Positions 16,773-25,596 of a stretch of DNA of 64,000 nucleotides are shown piece after piece. The DNA lies in the NCBI RefSeq assembly GCF_003012775.1, contig NZ_PXYG01000003.1, forward strand, positions 124,001 to 188,000. The letters are read 5' to 3'. The translations under genes and the position numbers were made by a program. Under the pieces are notes generated by a model. The model saw only the letters and a program-made list of their open reading frames with translations, had not been told where the DNA came from and searched no databases. The stretch is from Zobellella endophytica (GTDB lineage Bacteria > Pseudomonadota > Gammaproteobacteria > Enterobacterales > Aeromonadaceae). The stretch's first letter is position 1. Each line of letters starts with the position of its first letter.

Positions 16773-17804
16773 TTACGCTTCGTAATACAGAGGCTTGGGC
16801 GCGTTCTGGGCGGCCAGTTGCTCGTGCAGTTCGATTTCGGTCATCTCGTCCGGTTTCTGGCTCACGCCGCTCGGGCGCAGCCCCAGGCGCTTGAACAGCT
16901 GCATGTCGCTGTTTTCGTCCGGGTTGGGGGTGGTGAGCAGCTTGCAGCCGTAGAAGATGGAGTTGGCGCCGGCCATAAAGCACAGGGCCTGCATCTGGTC
17001 GTTCATCTTCTCCCGCCCGGCGGACAGGCGCACATGGCTCTGGGGCATCAGGATGCGGGCCACGGCGATGGTGCGGATAAAGTCGAAGTCGTCCAGGTCT
17101 TCCTGGTTTTCGAGCGGGGTGCCCTTTACCTTCACCAGCATGTTGATGGGCACGCTTTCGGGCTGGCGCGGCAGGTTGGCCAGGGCCAGCAGCAGGCCGG
17201 CGCGGTCTTCCGGGCTTTCACCCAGGCCGACGATGCCGCCGGAGCACACCTTCATGCCGGCGCCGCGCACGTTCTCCAGGGTGTTGAGCCGGTCGGCATA
17301 GGTGCGGGTGGTGATGATATCGCCGTAAAACTCGGGGCTGGTGTCCAGGTTGTGGTTGTAGTAGTCGAGCCCCGCCTCGGCCAGGCGGTCGGCCTGGGAG
17401 GCATCCAGCATCCCCAGGGTCATGCAGGTTTCCATCCCCAGCGATTTCACCTCCTGCACCATCTTCAGCAGGTAGGGCATGTCCCGCTCCTTGGGGTTGC
17501 GCCAGGCGGCCCCCATGCAGAAACGGCTGGAGCCGTTGGCCTTGGCCTCCCGCGCCCGCTCCAGCACCTTTTCCACTTCCATCAGCCGCTCGGTTTCCAG
17601 CCCTGTGCTGTAACGGGCGCTCTGGGGGCAGTATTTGCAGTCTTCCGGGCAGGCGCCGGTCTTGATGGAGAGCAGGGTGCTCACCTGCACCTCGTTGTGG
17701 TCGAAGTTGGCTCTGTGCACCTGCTGGGCTTCAAACAGCAGATCGAAGAAGGGGCGTTCAAACAAGGCGAGCACCTGCTCGCGGGTCCAGTTCTGGCGGC
17801 TCAT
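16773..17804 (-). CDS. bioB: Biotin synthase BioB
   Basis: BioB is the radical-SAM enzyme that inserts sulfur into dethiobiotin. The 343-residue product carries the 4Fe-4S motif [11 protein letters not shown] (Cys52, 56, 59). It also has the region binding the second cluster, including Cys in [19 protein letters not shown] and [10 protein letters not shown], and the late Arg in [12 protein letters not shown]. It is the first gene of bioBFCD and diverges from bioA; the 108-bp gap holds a BirA operator and a promoter (TTGACA at 17870-17875 and TACACT at 17848-17853, read on the minus strand). The stop lies 8 bp from the repeat array. Confidence 0.98.
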   Translation of the reverse strand: MSRQNWTREQVLALFERPFFDLLFEAQQVHRANFDHNEVQVSTLLSIKTGACPEDCKYCPQSARYSTGLETERLMEVEKVLERAREAKANGSSRFCMGAAWRNPKERDMPYLLKMVQEVKSLGMETCMTLGMLDASQADRLAEAGLDYYNHNLDTSPEFYGDIITTRTYADRLNTLENVRGAGMKVCSGGIVGLGESPEDRAGLLLALANLPRQPESVPINMLVKVKGTPLENQEDLDDFDFIRTIAVARILMPQSHVRLSAGREKMNDQMQALCFMAGANSIFYGCKLLTTPNPDENSDMQLFKRLGLRPSGVSQKPDEMTEIELHEQLAAQNAPKPLYYEA

Positions 17805-17868
17805 GGTTGCCCTATATCCTTAAATTCAAGAGGTGTTTTGCTTGGCTAGTGTAAGGACGGATGCTAGC

Positions 17869-17901
17869 CTGTCAACCATCAGTAACATCAATGGTTTACA
17901 T
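17869..17901. promoter_or_regulatory. BirA operator between bioB and bioA
   Basis: The half-sites CTGTCAACC (17869-17877) and GGTTTACAT (17893-17901) are separated by 15 bp. This matches the BirA consensus TTGTAAACC-N15-GGTTTACAA with a few mismatches. The left half-site overlaps the -35 box TTGACA of the bioB promoter on the minus strand. Biotinoyl-AMP-bound BirA would block both divergent promoters when biotin is sufficient. Confidence 0.88.
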
Positions 17902-17912
17902 TTGATTAATTT

Positions 17913-19178
17913 ATGACCAATCAAGAATTCGATCTGCACCACCTCTGGCACCCCTATACTTCCCTCACCCAGCCCCTGCCCTGCTACCGGGTCGAGCGCG
18001 CCAGCGGCGTTTACCTGGAGCTGGCGGACGGCCGCAAGCTGATAGACGGCATGTCGTCCTGGTGGGCCTGCCTGCACGGCTATAATGTGCCGGAGCTGAA
18101 CGCCGCCGCCACCGGGCAGCTGGCGAAGATGTCCCACGTGATGTTCGGCGGCCTCACCCACGATCCCGCCATCGCGTTATGCCGGGCGCTGGGCCAGGTG
18201 CTGCCGGCGGGGCTGGATCGCTTCTTCCTGGCGGACTCGGGCTCGGTGTCGGTGGAGGTGGCGCTGAAAATGGCCATCCAGTACTGGCACGGCCGGGGCA
18301 CGCCCAAAACCCGCTTTGCCGCGCTCAGCCGCGGCTACCACGGCGACACCTTCGGCGCCATGAGCGTGTGCGATCCCAACGGCGGCATGCACAGCCTGTA
18401 CAAGGGCTTTTTGCCGGAGCATATTTTCGTGCCCACGCCCCAGAGCCCCTTCGACGGCGAGCTCGACCCGGCCGATCTGCAGGCGCTGGAAGCGGTGCTG
18501 GCCGAGCACCACCGGGAGCTGGCGGCGCTTATCCTGGAGCCCGTGGTGCAGGGCGCCGGCGGCATGCGCTTCTACCATCCGGACTACCTCAAAGGCGCGC
18601 GCGCGCTGTGCGACCGTTACGAGGTGCTGCTGATCGCGGATGAAATCGCCACCGGCTTCGGCCGCACCGGCAAGCTGTTCGCCTGCGAGTGGGCCGGCAT
18701 CACGCCGGACATCATGTGCATCGGCAAGGCGCTCACCGGCGGCTACATGACCATGGCCGCCACCATCACCACGCAAGCGGTGGCCGACACCATCTGCAAC
18801 GGCCCGGCCGGGGTACTGATGCACGGCCCCACCTTTATGGCCAATCCCCTGGCCTGCGCCGTAGCCCTGGCAAGCCTGGAGCTGCTGCTCGCCTCCCCCT
18901 GGCAGCAACGCATCCAGGCCATCGAAGCCCAGCTCAAGCGCGAGCTGGCACCGGCCCGGGATCTGCCCCGGGTGGCGGATGTGCGGGTGCTGGGCGGCAT
19001 CGGCGTGATCGAGATGAAAGCGCCGCTCGCGGTCGCCGAGGTGCAGAAGCGACTGGTGGAGCTGGGCGTGTGGATCCGCCCCTTCGGCAAGCTGCTCTAC
19101 GTGATGCCGCCCTACATCATAAAACCCGACGAGCTCAGCCGGCTGACCGGTGCCATGAAGGTGATCGCCGGGCAGTAG
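17913..19178 (+). CDS. bioA: Adenosylmethionine-8-amino-7-oxononanoate aminotransferase BioA
   Basis: BioA transfers the amino group of S-adenosylmethionine to 8-amino-7-oxononanoate, using PLP. The 421-residue product has the BioA hallmarks [32 protein letters not shown] and the PLP lysine in [11 protein letters not shown]. The ATG at 17913 is the only start giving the family N-terminus, yet there is no purine-rich ribosome-binding site before it; the upstream bases are ATTTGATTAATTT, and the BirA box ends 11 bp upstream. The leader must be very short, so translation could be leaderless or depend on another feature. Confidence 0.97.
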   Translation: MTNQEFDLHHLWHPYTSLTQPLPCYRVERASGVYLELADGRKLIDGMSSWWACLHGYNVPELNAAATGQLAKMSHVMFGGLTHDPAIALCRALGQVLPAGLDRFFLADSGSVSVEVALKMAIQYWHGRGTPKTRFAALSRGYHGDTFGAMSVCDPNGGMHSLYKGFLPEHIFVPTPQSPFDGELDPADLQALEAVLAEHHRELAALILEPVVQGAGGMRFYHPDYLKGARALCDRYEVLLIADEIATGFGRTGKLFACEWAGITPDIMCIGKALTGGYMTMAATITTQAVADTICNGPAGVLMHGPTFMANPLACAVALASLELLLASPWQQRIQAIEAQLKRELAPARDLPRVADVRVLGGIGVIEMKAPLAVAEVQKRLVELGVWIRPFGKLLYVMPPYIIKPDELSRLTGAMKVIAGQ

Positions 19179-19201
19179 CCGCCGTGATTGGGGTGGTTCC
19201 C

Positions 19202-19585
19202 GTAGGGTCGACTTCAGTCGACCGAACCACGGCACCGTTGTCGGAACGATCCACCGAAGTGGACCCTCGCCCACTTCGGTGCCCCCTTATGCGGCCTGGC
19301 AAGCCATGCCTTAACCACAGGCGTACCCCCCATGCGGGCGGGCCGCCCGCGCCCCAAACAGCGCCACTCTGCGACCTTAACGGCGAACGCCAACCCCCGG
19401 AGCGCAGGCGGCTCGCCGGTATTTCTAACTTGTAGGGTCCATTTCAATGGACCTCCCACCCACGGCGCCGTGGTTTGGTCGACTGAAGTCGACCCTACAA
19501 CAGGAGCGCAGCGGGAACCTGCGGCCTGGCAAGCCATGCCTTAACCACAGGCGTACCCCCTATGCGGGCGGGTCGCCCGCGCCCC
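19202..19585. repeat. Composite repeat cluster between bioA and the TRAP genes
   Basis: This gene-free stretch (19179-19657 overall) is built of repeats. Palindromes of the GTAGGG family occur at 19206-19223 (GACT variant), 19436-19453 (CATT variant) and 19477-19494 (GACT variant, inverted), with a decayed copy at 19248-19265. The 19431-19499 piece is bounded by inverted TGTAGGGTC/GACCCTACA ends. A separate 65-bp segment, starting GCGGCCTGGCAAGCC and ending with the GCGGGCGG/CGCCCGC hairpin, is repeated at 19291-19355 and 19521-19585 with two mismatches. The stretch 19202-19290 is closely similar to 28094-28180. Confidence 0.9.
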
Positions 19586-19587
19586 CC

Positions 19588-19620
19588 CAAAAAAAGCCCT
19601 TTCACCTGGGGTGAAAGGGC
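19588..19620 (-). terminator. Terminator of the gentisate/TRAP operon
   Basis: An 11-bp stem (GCCCTTTCACC at 19596-19606, GGTGAAAGGGC at 19610-19620) is followed on the minus strand by seven Ts (complement of 19589-19595). It lies 37 bp past the stop of the TRAP large-subunit gene. Confidence 0.9.
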
Positions 19621-19657
19621 AAATCGGTGTCTTAACCACTTTTTAATGTCGTTCGAA

Positions 19658-20926
19658 CTACATCAGGCTCGGCAGCCACAGGGAAATGGCCGGGAACACC
19701 GCGATGATCAGCATGCAGATCAGCATGGAGGCCAGGAAGGGGAGCATTGCCTTGAACAGGGCGCCCATCGGCAGGTTGGCCGAGGTCATGGCGATATAGA
19801 GCCCCGGCCCCACCGGCGGCGTGACCAGGCCGATCAGGGTCGCCAGGCTGATGATCACCCCGAAATGGATGGGATCGATGCCGAAGGAAATGGCCGCCGG
19901 CAGTATGATCGGCACTATCACTATCATCACGCTGATGCTCTCGAGGAACATGCCGAGCAGGATCACCAGTACATAGACCAGCATCAGGAACAGCAGCGGC
20001 GAGGTGGTGATGCCGCTGATCCATGCCACCAGCATGTCCGGCACCGCCTCGAACGACAGCGCCCAACCGAACACCGAGGCGGTGGCGATAAGGCCGGTGA
20101 TGGTGGCGGTGTTGAGCGCCACCGAGGCGAAAATAGCCGGCAGCTCCTTCAGGCTGATGCTCCTGTAAACCACGGCGCCGATGATAAAGGCCAGGATGGA
20201 GGCGATGGCACCGGCCTCGGTGGGCGTCATCACCCCGGAGATGATGCAGACGATCACCACCAGCGGAATGGTGCCTGGCAACAGGCCGCTCACCAGCTCC
20301 TGGCGGATGTTCTTGTGCTTGAGGTGCTCGCCCGAGGGCAGGCCGGCGAACAGGCCGGTGAGGAAGATCACCAGGGCGAAGCCGGCGATGATCAACAGCC
20401 CCGGCAGTATGCCGGCGATAAACAGGGCGGAGATCGGCTGGTAGGCCACCACCCCGTAGATGATCATCAGCATCGAGGGCGGAATGATGGGCCCCAGCAG
20501 GCCGCCGGCCATGGTCACGGCGGCGGAGAATTCCTTCTTGTAGCCCTTTTCCACCATGGTCGGCACCATCAGCCGGCTCATCACCGCGATCTGGGCGGTG
20601 GCCGAGCCGAGGATGGAGGCGGCCATGGCGTTGGTCAGCAGGTTCACGTAGGCCAGTCCGCCCTTGAAGCCGCCCACGAACACGTCGGCGGCGTTCATCA
20701 GCCGGGAGGTGAGCCCGCCCTTGTTCATCAGCTCGCCCACCAGCATGAACAGCGGAATGGCCAGCAGGCCGTTCTGGTTGAGGGAGCCGTAGAGCTGGAT
20801 CGGCAGCGAGCTCATCAGCACGGTGAGATCGGTTTGCCACAGGAACACCAGGGTACCGAGCAGCAGGGTGATGAAGATGGGCAGCCCGATCAGCAGGGTG
20901 ACGAAGAAGGTAACGGAGGTCATCAT
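19658..20926 (-). CDS. TRAP transporter large permease (DctM type)
   Basis: This is the 12-helix-type membrane subunit of a tripartite ATP-independent periplasmic transporter, which uses a sodium gradient to import substrate delivered by the binding protein. The 422-residue product is hydrophobic throughout and has family segments such as IPLFMLVGELMNKGGLT, GSATAQIAVMSRLMVP, GPIIPPSMLMIIYGV and GLVTPPVGPGLYIA. The ATG at 20926 overlaps the small-subunit stop as ATGA; a second ATG follows at 20923. It is the last gene of the gentisate operon, so 3-hydroxybenzoate or gentisate is the likely substrate. That is inference from the operon. Confidence 0.95.
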   Translation of the reverse strand: MMTSVTFFVTLLIGLPIFITLLLGTLVFLWQTDLTVLMSSLPIQLYGSLNQNGLLAIPLFMLVGELMNKGGLTSRLMNAADVFVGGFKGGLAYVNLLTNAMAASILGSATAQIAVMSRLMVPTMVEKGYKKEFSAAVTMAGGLLGPIIPPSMLMIIYGVVAYQPISALFIAGILPGLLIIAGFALVIFLTGLFAGLPSGEHLKHKNIRQELVSGLLPGTIPLVVIVCIISGVMTPTEAGAIASILAFIIGAVVYRSISLKELPAIFASVALNTATITGLIATASVFGWALSFEAVPDMLVAWISGITTSPLLFLMLVYVLVILLGMFLESISVMIVIVPIILPAAISFGIDPIHFGVIISLATLIGLVTPPVGPGLYIAMTSANLPMGALFKAMLPFLASMLICMLIIAVFPAISLWLPSLM

Positions 20927-21423
20927 AATGCCGCCTCGCTGTGAACCGAACTGGCCGGGCCGATGATTTTGACGAATTGATGCCAGGCCATGCAGTAGAA
21001 GGACACCACCAGCACCGCGTAGTTGTACCACCTGGGTAACTGGGTGGTGGGCGACACGTCCGCCTTGATTTCCGGGCGCAGTATCCAGTCGGTGGCGTAA
21101 TAGCACAGCACCAGCAAGGTCAGCAGCGACACCAGCTGCAGCAGTTTTTCCAGCCAGAGCCGGCAGGATGCATTCAGATTTTCCAGAATAAAGTCCACCC
21201 GGACCAGTTTGCTGGAAAACAGCAAATAGCTGACGCCGATAAAGGTGGCGGAGATGAGTATCTGCACCGAGACTTCTTCCGCCCAGAACAGGGGGCTGTT
21301 GAAGAAATACCTGAGCACGACCTGGGTTGCCAGGATAAAGGTCAGCAGCACCGTCAATACAATCAACAGCCCGTATTCCACCTTACCCAGCAGTCCATCC
21401 AGCTTTCTGATGATCTTGAACAT
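20923..21423 (-). CDS. TRAP transporter small permease (DctQ type)
   Basis: The four-helix small membrane subunit of the TRAP system. The 166-residue product has hydrophobic segments at about 16-38, 52-72, 93-112 and 130-150 and the family motif region VVLRYFFNSPLFWAEEVSV. The start at 21423 has GAGG upstream; the frame is open a little further, but those codons overlap the end of the binding-protein region and are weaker. It lies between the binding protein gene and the large subunit, with which it overlaps by 4 bp. Confidence 0.93.
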   Translation of the reverse strand: MFKIIRKLDGLLGKVEYGLLIVLTVLLTFILATQVVLRYFFNSPLFWAEEVSVQILISATFIGVSYLLFSSKLVRVDFILENLNASCRLWLEKLLQLVSLLTLLVLCYYATDWILRPEIKADVSPTTQLPRWYNYAVLVVSFYCMAWHQFVKIIGPASSVHSEAAL

Positions 21424-21464
21424 AATAACCTCGGTAGCAGGGCCCGGGCCCTGCTCGATTGATG

Positions 21465-22439
21465 TCACTGCTGACGCTGTTGCTGATAGAAGGCATCGAT
21501 GCCGGCGCTGGCCGCGGTATAGCTTTCCACCACGGCGGCGGCGGCCTCCTGCAACTGGGCTTCATCGAATTCGTTGATGGTCACCCCTTCCTTTTCAAGC
21601 AGTGCCAGGTTGGAAATTTCGGCCTCCGCCTGTTTCCGGAAGCCCCATTCCTCGGCCTCCTTGAAGGCGTTCAGCACCAGGGTGCGATCCTCTTCCGACA
21701 GCCGGTTCCACCAGACCTCGGAGGCCACCACCACGCCGGGGAAGGCCATGTGGTTGGTCAGGGTCAGGTAGGGCGCCTGCTGGTACATCTTGAGGCCGAC
21801 CACTATGTCCAGATCCACGTCCACCGCATCCAGCAGGTTGGTGGTCAGGGCCGAGGACACGTCGCTGATGGCCAGGGCGGTGGGCGCCGCGCCCAGCTGG
21901 TTCCACCAGTCGTTGAACAGCTTGTTGGGGAAGGAGCGGATCTTCTTGTTCTTGAAATCGTCTGCCGAGGTCATGGGTTTGGAAGAAATGACGTGGCGCA
22001 TGCCGGCGAAGGTGTAGCCCAGCCCCACCAGCTTGTGCTGCTTGAGGTTCTCCAGCATCTCCTGGGCGGCGGGGTGCTTGCTGGCCTCGGCGGCGTCGGT
22101 CACGTCCTCGAAGATATAGGGCAGGAACCAGGCGTTCATGTTCTCGGCCCGGTTGGACAGGCTGCCCGCGGTCAGGATGGCCAGCTGCATGCCGCCGGAC
22201 TGCAGCAGATCGATCATCTGATCGTCGCCGCCCAGCTTGGACAGCGGGAAGATCATGATGGAATGCTTGCCGCCCGAGGCTTCCTTCAGGTTGTCGTTGA
22301 AGCGCTCGGCCACCTGGTTCCAGATATGGCTGGGCGGGGTCACGTGCCCCAGCCGCATCCGCTCCGCGCTGGCGGAGAAGCTGAAGGTCAGTGCCGAGGC
22401 GATGGCGGTCACCGCGAAGAGTTTTTTCAAAGTTACCAT
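21465..22439 (-). CDS. TRAP transporter solute-binding protein (DctP type)
   Basis: The periplasmic receptor of the first TRAP system. The 324-residue product starts with a signal peptide (VTLKKLFAVTAIASALTFSF, cleavage after about SASA-ER). The mature domain has DctP segments including LGHVTPPSHIWNQ, DLLQSGGMQLAIL, GMRHVISSKPMTSADD and the ligand-contact region NKKIRSFPNKLF; the usual substrate Arg is in KIRSFPN. The GGGAG site precedes the ATG at 22439. A 120-bp gap containing a strong hairpin separates it from the upstream catabolic genes. Substrate is inferred from the operon as a hydroxybenzoate. Confidence 0.94.
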   Translation of the reverse strand: MVTLKKLFAVTAIASALTFSFSASAERMRLGHVTPPSHIWNQVAERFNDNLKEASGGKHSIMIFPLSKLGGDDQMIDLLQSGGMQLAILTAGSLSNRAENMNAWFLPYIFEDVTDAAEASKHPAAQEMLENLKQHKLVGLGYTFAGMRHVISSKPMTSADDFKNKKIRSFPNKLFNDWWNQLGAAPTALAISDVSSALTTNLLDAVDVDLDIVVGLKMYQQAPYLTLTNHMAFPGVVVASEVWWNRLSEEDRTLVLNAFKEAEEWGFRKQAEAEISNLALLEKEGVTINEFDEAQLQEAAAAVVESYTAASAGIDAFYQQQRQQ

Positions 22440-22528
22440 GACGAGTCGAGCTCCCTGTAATCCGTAAACCATGGGGGAAATCCCCCACCATTGCGGCCGT
22501 GCTGGCCTAAAATCCGTTTTCATCCACA

Positions 22529-22557
22529 ACGGGGCCGGGCCCATGAGCCGGCCCCGT
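22529..22557 (-). promoter_or_regulatory. Strong intercistronic hairpin upstream of the TRAP genes
   Basis: A perfect 10-bp GC stem (ACGGGGCCGG at 22529-22538, CCGGCCCCGT at 22548-22557) with a 9-nt loop begins 2 bp after the stop of the fumarylacetoacetase-family gene. No T-run follows on the minus strand, so it looks like a processing or stabilising structure or a partial terminator rather than a full one. It may set the level of the three TRAP genes relative to the enzymes. Confidence 0.7.
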
Positions 22558-22559
22558 CG

Positions 22560-23261
22560 TTATTGGGCGATGCGCAGCTCTACGCCGCCCACCCCGGCCA
22601 CCACGCCGGTGATCCGGTCGCCGGCCACCACCGGGCCCACGCCGTCGGGGGTGCCGGTGTAGATCAGATCCCCCGGCTGCAGGTGGTAGAAGCGCGACAG
22701 GTGGGCGATGATCTCCGGTACGTTCCAGATAAGCTTGGTCAGATCCGAGTGCTGCCTGACCTCGCCGTTCACGCTCAGGCTGATCTCGCCGCTGTTCACT
22801 ATGCCGGTCTGCGCCTTGGGCACGATGGGGCCGAGCACCGCGGACTCCTCGAAGTCCTTGCCCAGATCCCAGGGCCGGCCGGTTTCCCGCGCCTTCAGCT
22901 GCAGATCCCGGCGGGTCATGTCGAGGCCGGCGGCATAGCCGAACACCAGCTCGTTGGCCTCGGCCTCGCTCACTTCGAAGCCTTCCTTGCCGATGGCCAC
23001 CACGAACTCCATTTCATAATGGTAATTGGCGGTTTGCGGCGGATAGGCGATTTCGCTGCCCGAGGGGATCAGGCTGCTCGGGTGCTTGGTGAAGTAAAAG
23101 GGCTCCTGGCTGCTCTTGTCGACGCTCACCCCCATTTCGGCGGCGTGGGCGTGGTAGTTGCGGCCCACGCAGAAGATGCGGTGCACCGGGAACAGCGCCT
23201 CGGTACCGGCCACGGCGGCGAAGGTCTGCTCTTTAGCAGGGAATAACAGTTGCTGGGTCAT
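22560..23261 (-). CDS. Fumarylacetoacetate hydrolase family protein (copy 1, TRAP side)
   Basis: The 233-residue protein belongs to the FAH family of metal-dependent C-C hydrolases. Conserved segments are FCVGRNYHAHAAEM, YHYEMEFVVAIG (metal-binding Glu residues), [14 protein letters not shown] and GDLIYTGTPDGVGPV. It closely resembles the second FAH gene at 26250-26948 in length and sequence. One of the two should be fumarylpyruvate hydrolase; the other may cleave maleylpyruvate directly, as HbzF does, or act on a related acylpyruvate. The ATG at 23261 has GGAAGG upstream; an ATG at 23276 that overlaps the previous stop is also possible. Confidence 0.88.
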   Translation of the reverse strand: MTQQLLFPAKEQTFAAVAGTEALFPVHRIFCVGRNYHAHAAEMGVSVDKSSQEPFYFTKHPSSLIPSGSEIAYPPQTANYHYEMEFVVAIGKEGFEVSEAEANELVFGYAAGLDMTRRDLQLKARETGRPWDLGKDFEESAVLGPIVPKAQTGIVNSGEISLSVNGEVRQHSDLTKLIWNVPEIIAHLSRFYHLQPGDLIYTGTPDGVGPVVAGDRITGVVAGVGGVELRIAQ

Positions 23262-23275
23262 AGGGTCGCCTTCCA

Positions 23276-24307
23276 TTAATAGATGCCGAGGTAACGATGC
23301 AGCGGGGCTTCGTCGGCGGTGATCATAAAGGCCGGCTTATCGGCCGAGCCGTTGCTCAGGGTAATGTCGCTGTAGCCGGGGGCGGACAGGGTGTCCTTGT
23401 CGTTCCAGGCCAGGGGCTCGCCGCCGTCCACGCTCAGCTGGCCCGCGCCTTCCACCGCGTGGAACACGCAGGCGGTGGTGCGCCTGGACAGGGTGACGCT
23501 CTCGCCCGGGCGCAGCATCAGGGCGCCGAAGCCGATGCTGGGGAACAGGCTGGCGCCGGTTTCCGGGTTGACGTAGCTCACCTGCAGCAGGCCGTTTTGA
23601 TAATGCTCGGCCATCTCCACCAGGCAGGAACGGGTCTTGCTCCAGGGGTAGCGCAGCATGGGCGCGTCGGCGGTGCCGCGCTGGAAGTTGAGGTTGGGCA
23701 CCACGCCGGCGGCGCTGTAGTCGGCGAACGACTTGTCCCGGCTCAGGGTGGTCTGCTGGGGCTGGCCTTCCATCGCCCAGGAGCCTTCCAGCTGGTAGAT
23801 CAGCGGCAGGTCGAGGATGTCCAGCCAGACGATGGGGCCGTCCCCTTCGTGCTGGTGCTCGTGCCACTTGCCGGAGGGGGTGAGGATCAGATCACCCCGC
23901 TCCATGCGGCAGGGCTCGCCATCGACGGTGGTGTAGGCGCCCTCGCCCTCGACGATGATGCGCACCGCGTTGGGGGTGTGGCGGTGGTTGGGCGCGGTTT
24001 CACCGGGCAGGATCAGCTGCAGCCCCATGTAGATGCTGGGGGTGGCCTGCATGTTGTTGAGGCCGTGGCCCGGGTTGGCCAGCACCAGCACCCGGCGCTC
24101 GGCCTTTTCCATCGGGGTCAGCTCGCCGGCCTGCAGCAGCAGCGGGCGCACCACCTCGTAGCCCCAGCGCAGGGTGCGGGTCTTGCGGCTGGGCACCTTG
24201 GGCGGCAGCACGGCGCGCATGTTGGGCCACAGCGGCACCAGGTTCTGTTCGGTCAGCTCGTGGCGGTAGCTTTCGGGCAGCTCTTCCAGGGTTCCGAGTT
24301 GATGCAT
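23276..24307 (-). CDS. mhbD: Gentisate 1,2-dioxygenase
   Basis: This Fe(II)-dependent cupin dioxygenase opens the ring of gentisate (2,5-dihydroxybenzoate) to maleylpyruvate. The 343-residue protein is a bicupin: the first cupin has the metal site HRHTPNAVRIIVEGEG and the later His in TPSGKWHEHQHEG, and the second cupin (about 230-330) is degenerate. The segments NMRAVLPPKVP and LNNMQATPSIYMGLQ are typical of gentisate dioxygenases. AAGGAG precedes the ATG. It lies between the hydroxylase gene and an FAH gene. The symbol follows the Klebsiella mhb genes. Confidence 0.96.
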   Translation of the reverse strand: MHQLGTLEELPESYRHELTEQNLVPLWPNMRAVLPPKVPSRKTRTLRWGYEVVRPLLLQAGELTPMEKAERRVLVLANPGHGLNNMQATPSIYMGLQLILPGETAPNHRHTPNAVRIIVEGEGAYTTVDGEPCRMERGDLILTPSGKWHEHQHEGDGPIVWLDILDLPLIYQLEGSWAMEGQPQQTTLSRDKSFADYSAAGVVPNLNFQRGTADAPMLRYPWSKTRSCLVEMAEHYQNGLLQVSYVNPETGASLFPSIGFGALMLRPGESVTLSRRTTACVFHAVEGAGQLSVDGGEPLAWNDKDTLSAPGYSDITLSNGSADKPAFMITADEAPLHRYLGIY

Positions 24308-24353
24308 CTTCTCTGTCTCCTTGCGGCGCCGGCCGGGCCGGCGCGCGATACGA

Positions 24354-25562
24354 TTAGCGGTGGTCGTCTTTCAGGCAGTTGGTCACGTTCCAGCCGTACA
24401 GCCATTCGATGGCGTCGTAGAAGCGTTCCTGGCTGCGGCCTTGCCACAGCTCGTTGCGCACCAGCCGCTCCACGCCCTTGGCATGATAGATGCGCCCCAT
24501 CTCCCGGCTGGACAGCACGATACGGGCGGTGCGGGCGACCCGGGAGCGCTGGTACAGATCCAGCGCCTTGTCCCAGTCGTTGTCGTGCACCCGCAGCGCC
24601 TCGCCCAGGGTCACGGCATCCTCGATCGCCATGCAGGCGCCCTGGGCCATGTACTGGGTGGTGGGGTGGGCGGCATCGCCCAGCAGGGTGACCCGGCCGT
24701 AGGTCCACTGCTCGATGGGCTCCCGGTCGGCGGTGGCCCAGCGCTTCCAGCTCTTGGGCAGGTCGATCAGCTGGCGCGCCCTGGGGCAGATGCCCTGGAA
24801 GTAGCTCTGCACCTCTTCCTTGCTGCCTTCGGTCACGCCCCATTCTTCCTGCTCACGGCTGTGGAAGGTCACCACCACGTTGTACTGCTCGCCGCCGCGC
24901 AGCGGATAGTGCACCAGGTGGCAGTTGGGGCCGGCCCACAGGCTGGCGGCGTTCCAGCGCAACTCTTCCGGGAAGTCGTCCTTGTCGACCACGGCGCGGT
25001 ACACCACATGGCCGGTGACCCGGGCCGGATCATTGACATAGGTGGCGCGCACCACCGACTTGACGCCGTCGGCGCCAATCAGGGCGATACCCTTGTAGAC
25101 GTTGCCGTGCTGGTCATGGACGGCCACGCCGTTTTCATCCTGCTCCACCCGCTGGATCTGGGTGTCGGTCTTGAATTCCACCCGGCCGGTTTCCTGGGCG
25201 CCTTCGAACAGCGACAGGTGCACGTCCGCCCGGTGGATCACCGCATAGGGGTTGCCGAAGCGCTGGCGGAAGGCCTCGCCGGTTTCTATCTTGCCTACCT
25301 GGTATTCGTCGATGGCGTCGTGCATCACCATGAAATCGGTGAACACCGAGCGGCCGCGCGCCTTGTCGCCGATGCCGAGGGCGTCGAAGGCGTGGAAGGC
25401 GTTGGGCCCGAGCTGGATGCCGGCGCCGATTTCACCGATCTCCGGCGCCTGCTCCAGCACCTGTACCCGAAAGCCCCGGCGCACCAGGGCCAGTGCCGCG
25501 GCCAGGCCGCCGATACCGCCACCGACCACGATCACTTTTTGCGCTGTCTGTTGCTTGTCCAT
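24354..25562 (-). CDS. mhbM: 3-hydroxybenzoate 6-hydroxylase (FAD monooxygenase)
   Basis: The enzyme hydroxylates 3-hydroxybenzoate at C6 to gentisate using NADH and O2. The 402-residue protein is a class A flavoprotein monooxygenase with the Rossmann motif VVGGGIGGLAAALAL, the NAD(P)H/FAD motif region ALIGADGVKSVVRA and the second FAD motif LLGDAAHPTTQYMAQGACM followed by IEDA. The N-terminal EIGAGIQLGPNAFHAF is typical of the salicylate/3-hydroxybenzoate hydroxylase group. Salicylate 5- or 1-hydroxylase activity cannot be excluded from sequence alone; the gentisate genes around it favour 3-hydroxybenzoate. AAAGGAG precedes the ATG. Confidence 0.93.
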   Translation of the reverse strand: MDKQQTAQKVIVVGGGIGGLAAALALVRRGFRVQVLEQAPEIGEIGAGIQLGPNAFHAFDALGIGDKARGRSVFTDFMVMHDAIDEYQVGKIETGEAFRQRFGNPYAVIHRADVHLSLFEGAQETGRVEFKTDTQIQRVEQDENGVAVHDQHGNVYKGIALIGADGVKSVVRATYVNDPARVTGHVVYRAVVDKDDFPEELRWNAASLWAGPNCHLVHYPLRGGEQYNVVVTFHSREQEEWGVTEGSKEEVQSYFQGICPRARQLIDLPKSWKRWATADREPIEQWTYGRVTLLGDAAHPTTQYMAQGACMAIEDAVTLGEALRVHDNDWDKALDLYQRSRVARTARIVLSSREMGRIYHAKGVERLVRNELWQGRSQERFYDAIEWLYGWNVTNCLKDDHR

Positions 25563-25596
25563 CTCTGTTCTCCTTTCAATCTGTCTGCCGCCCGGC

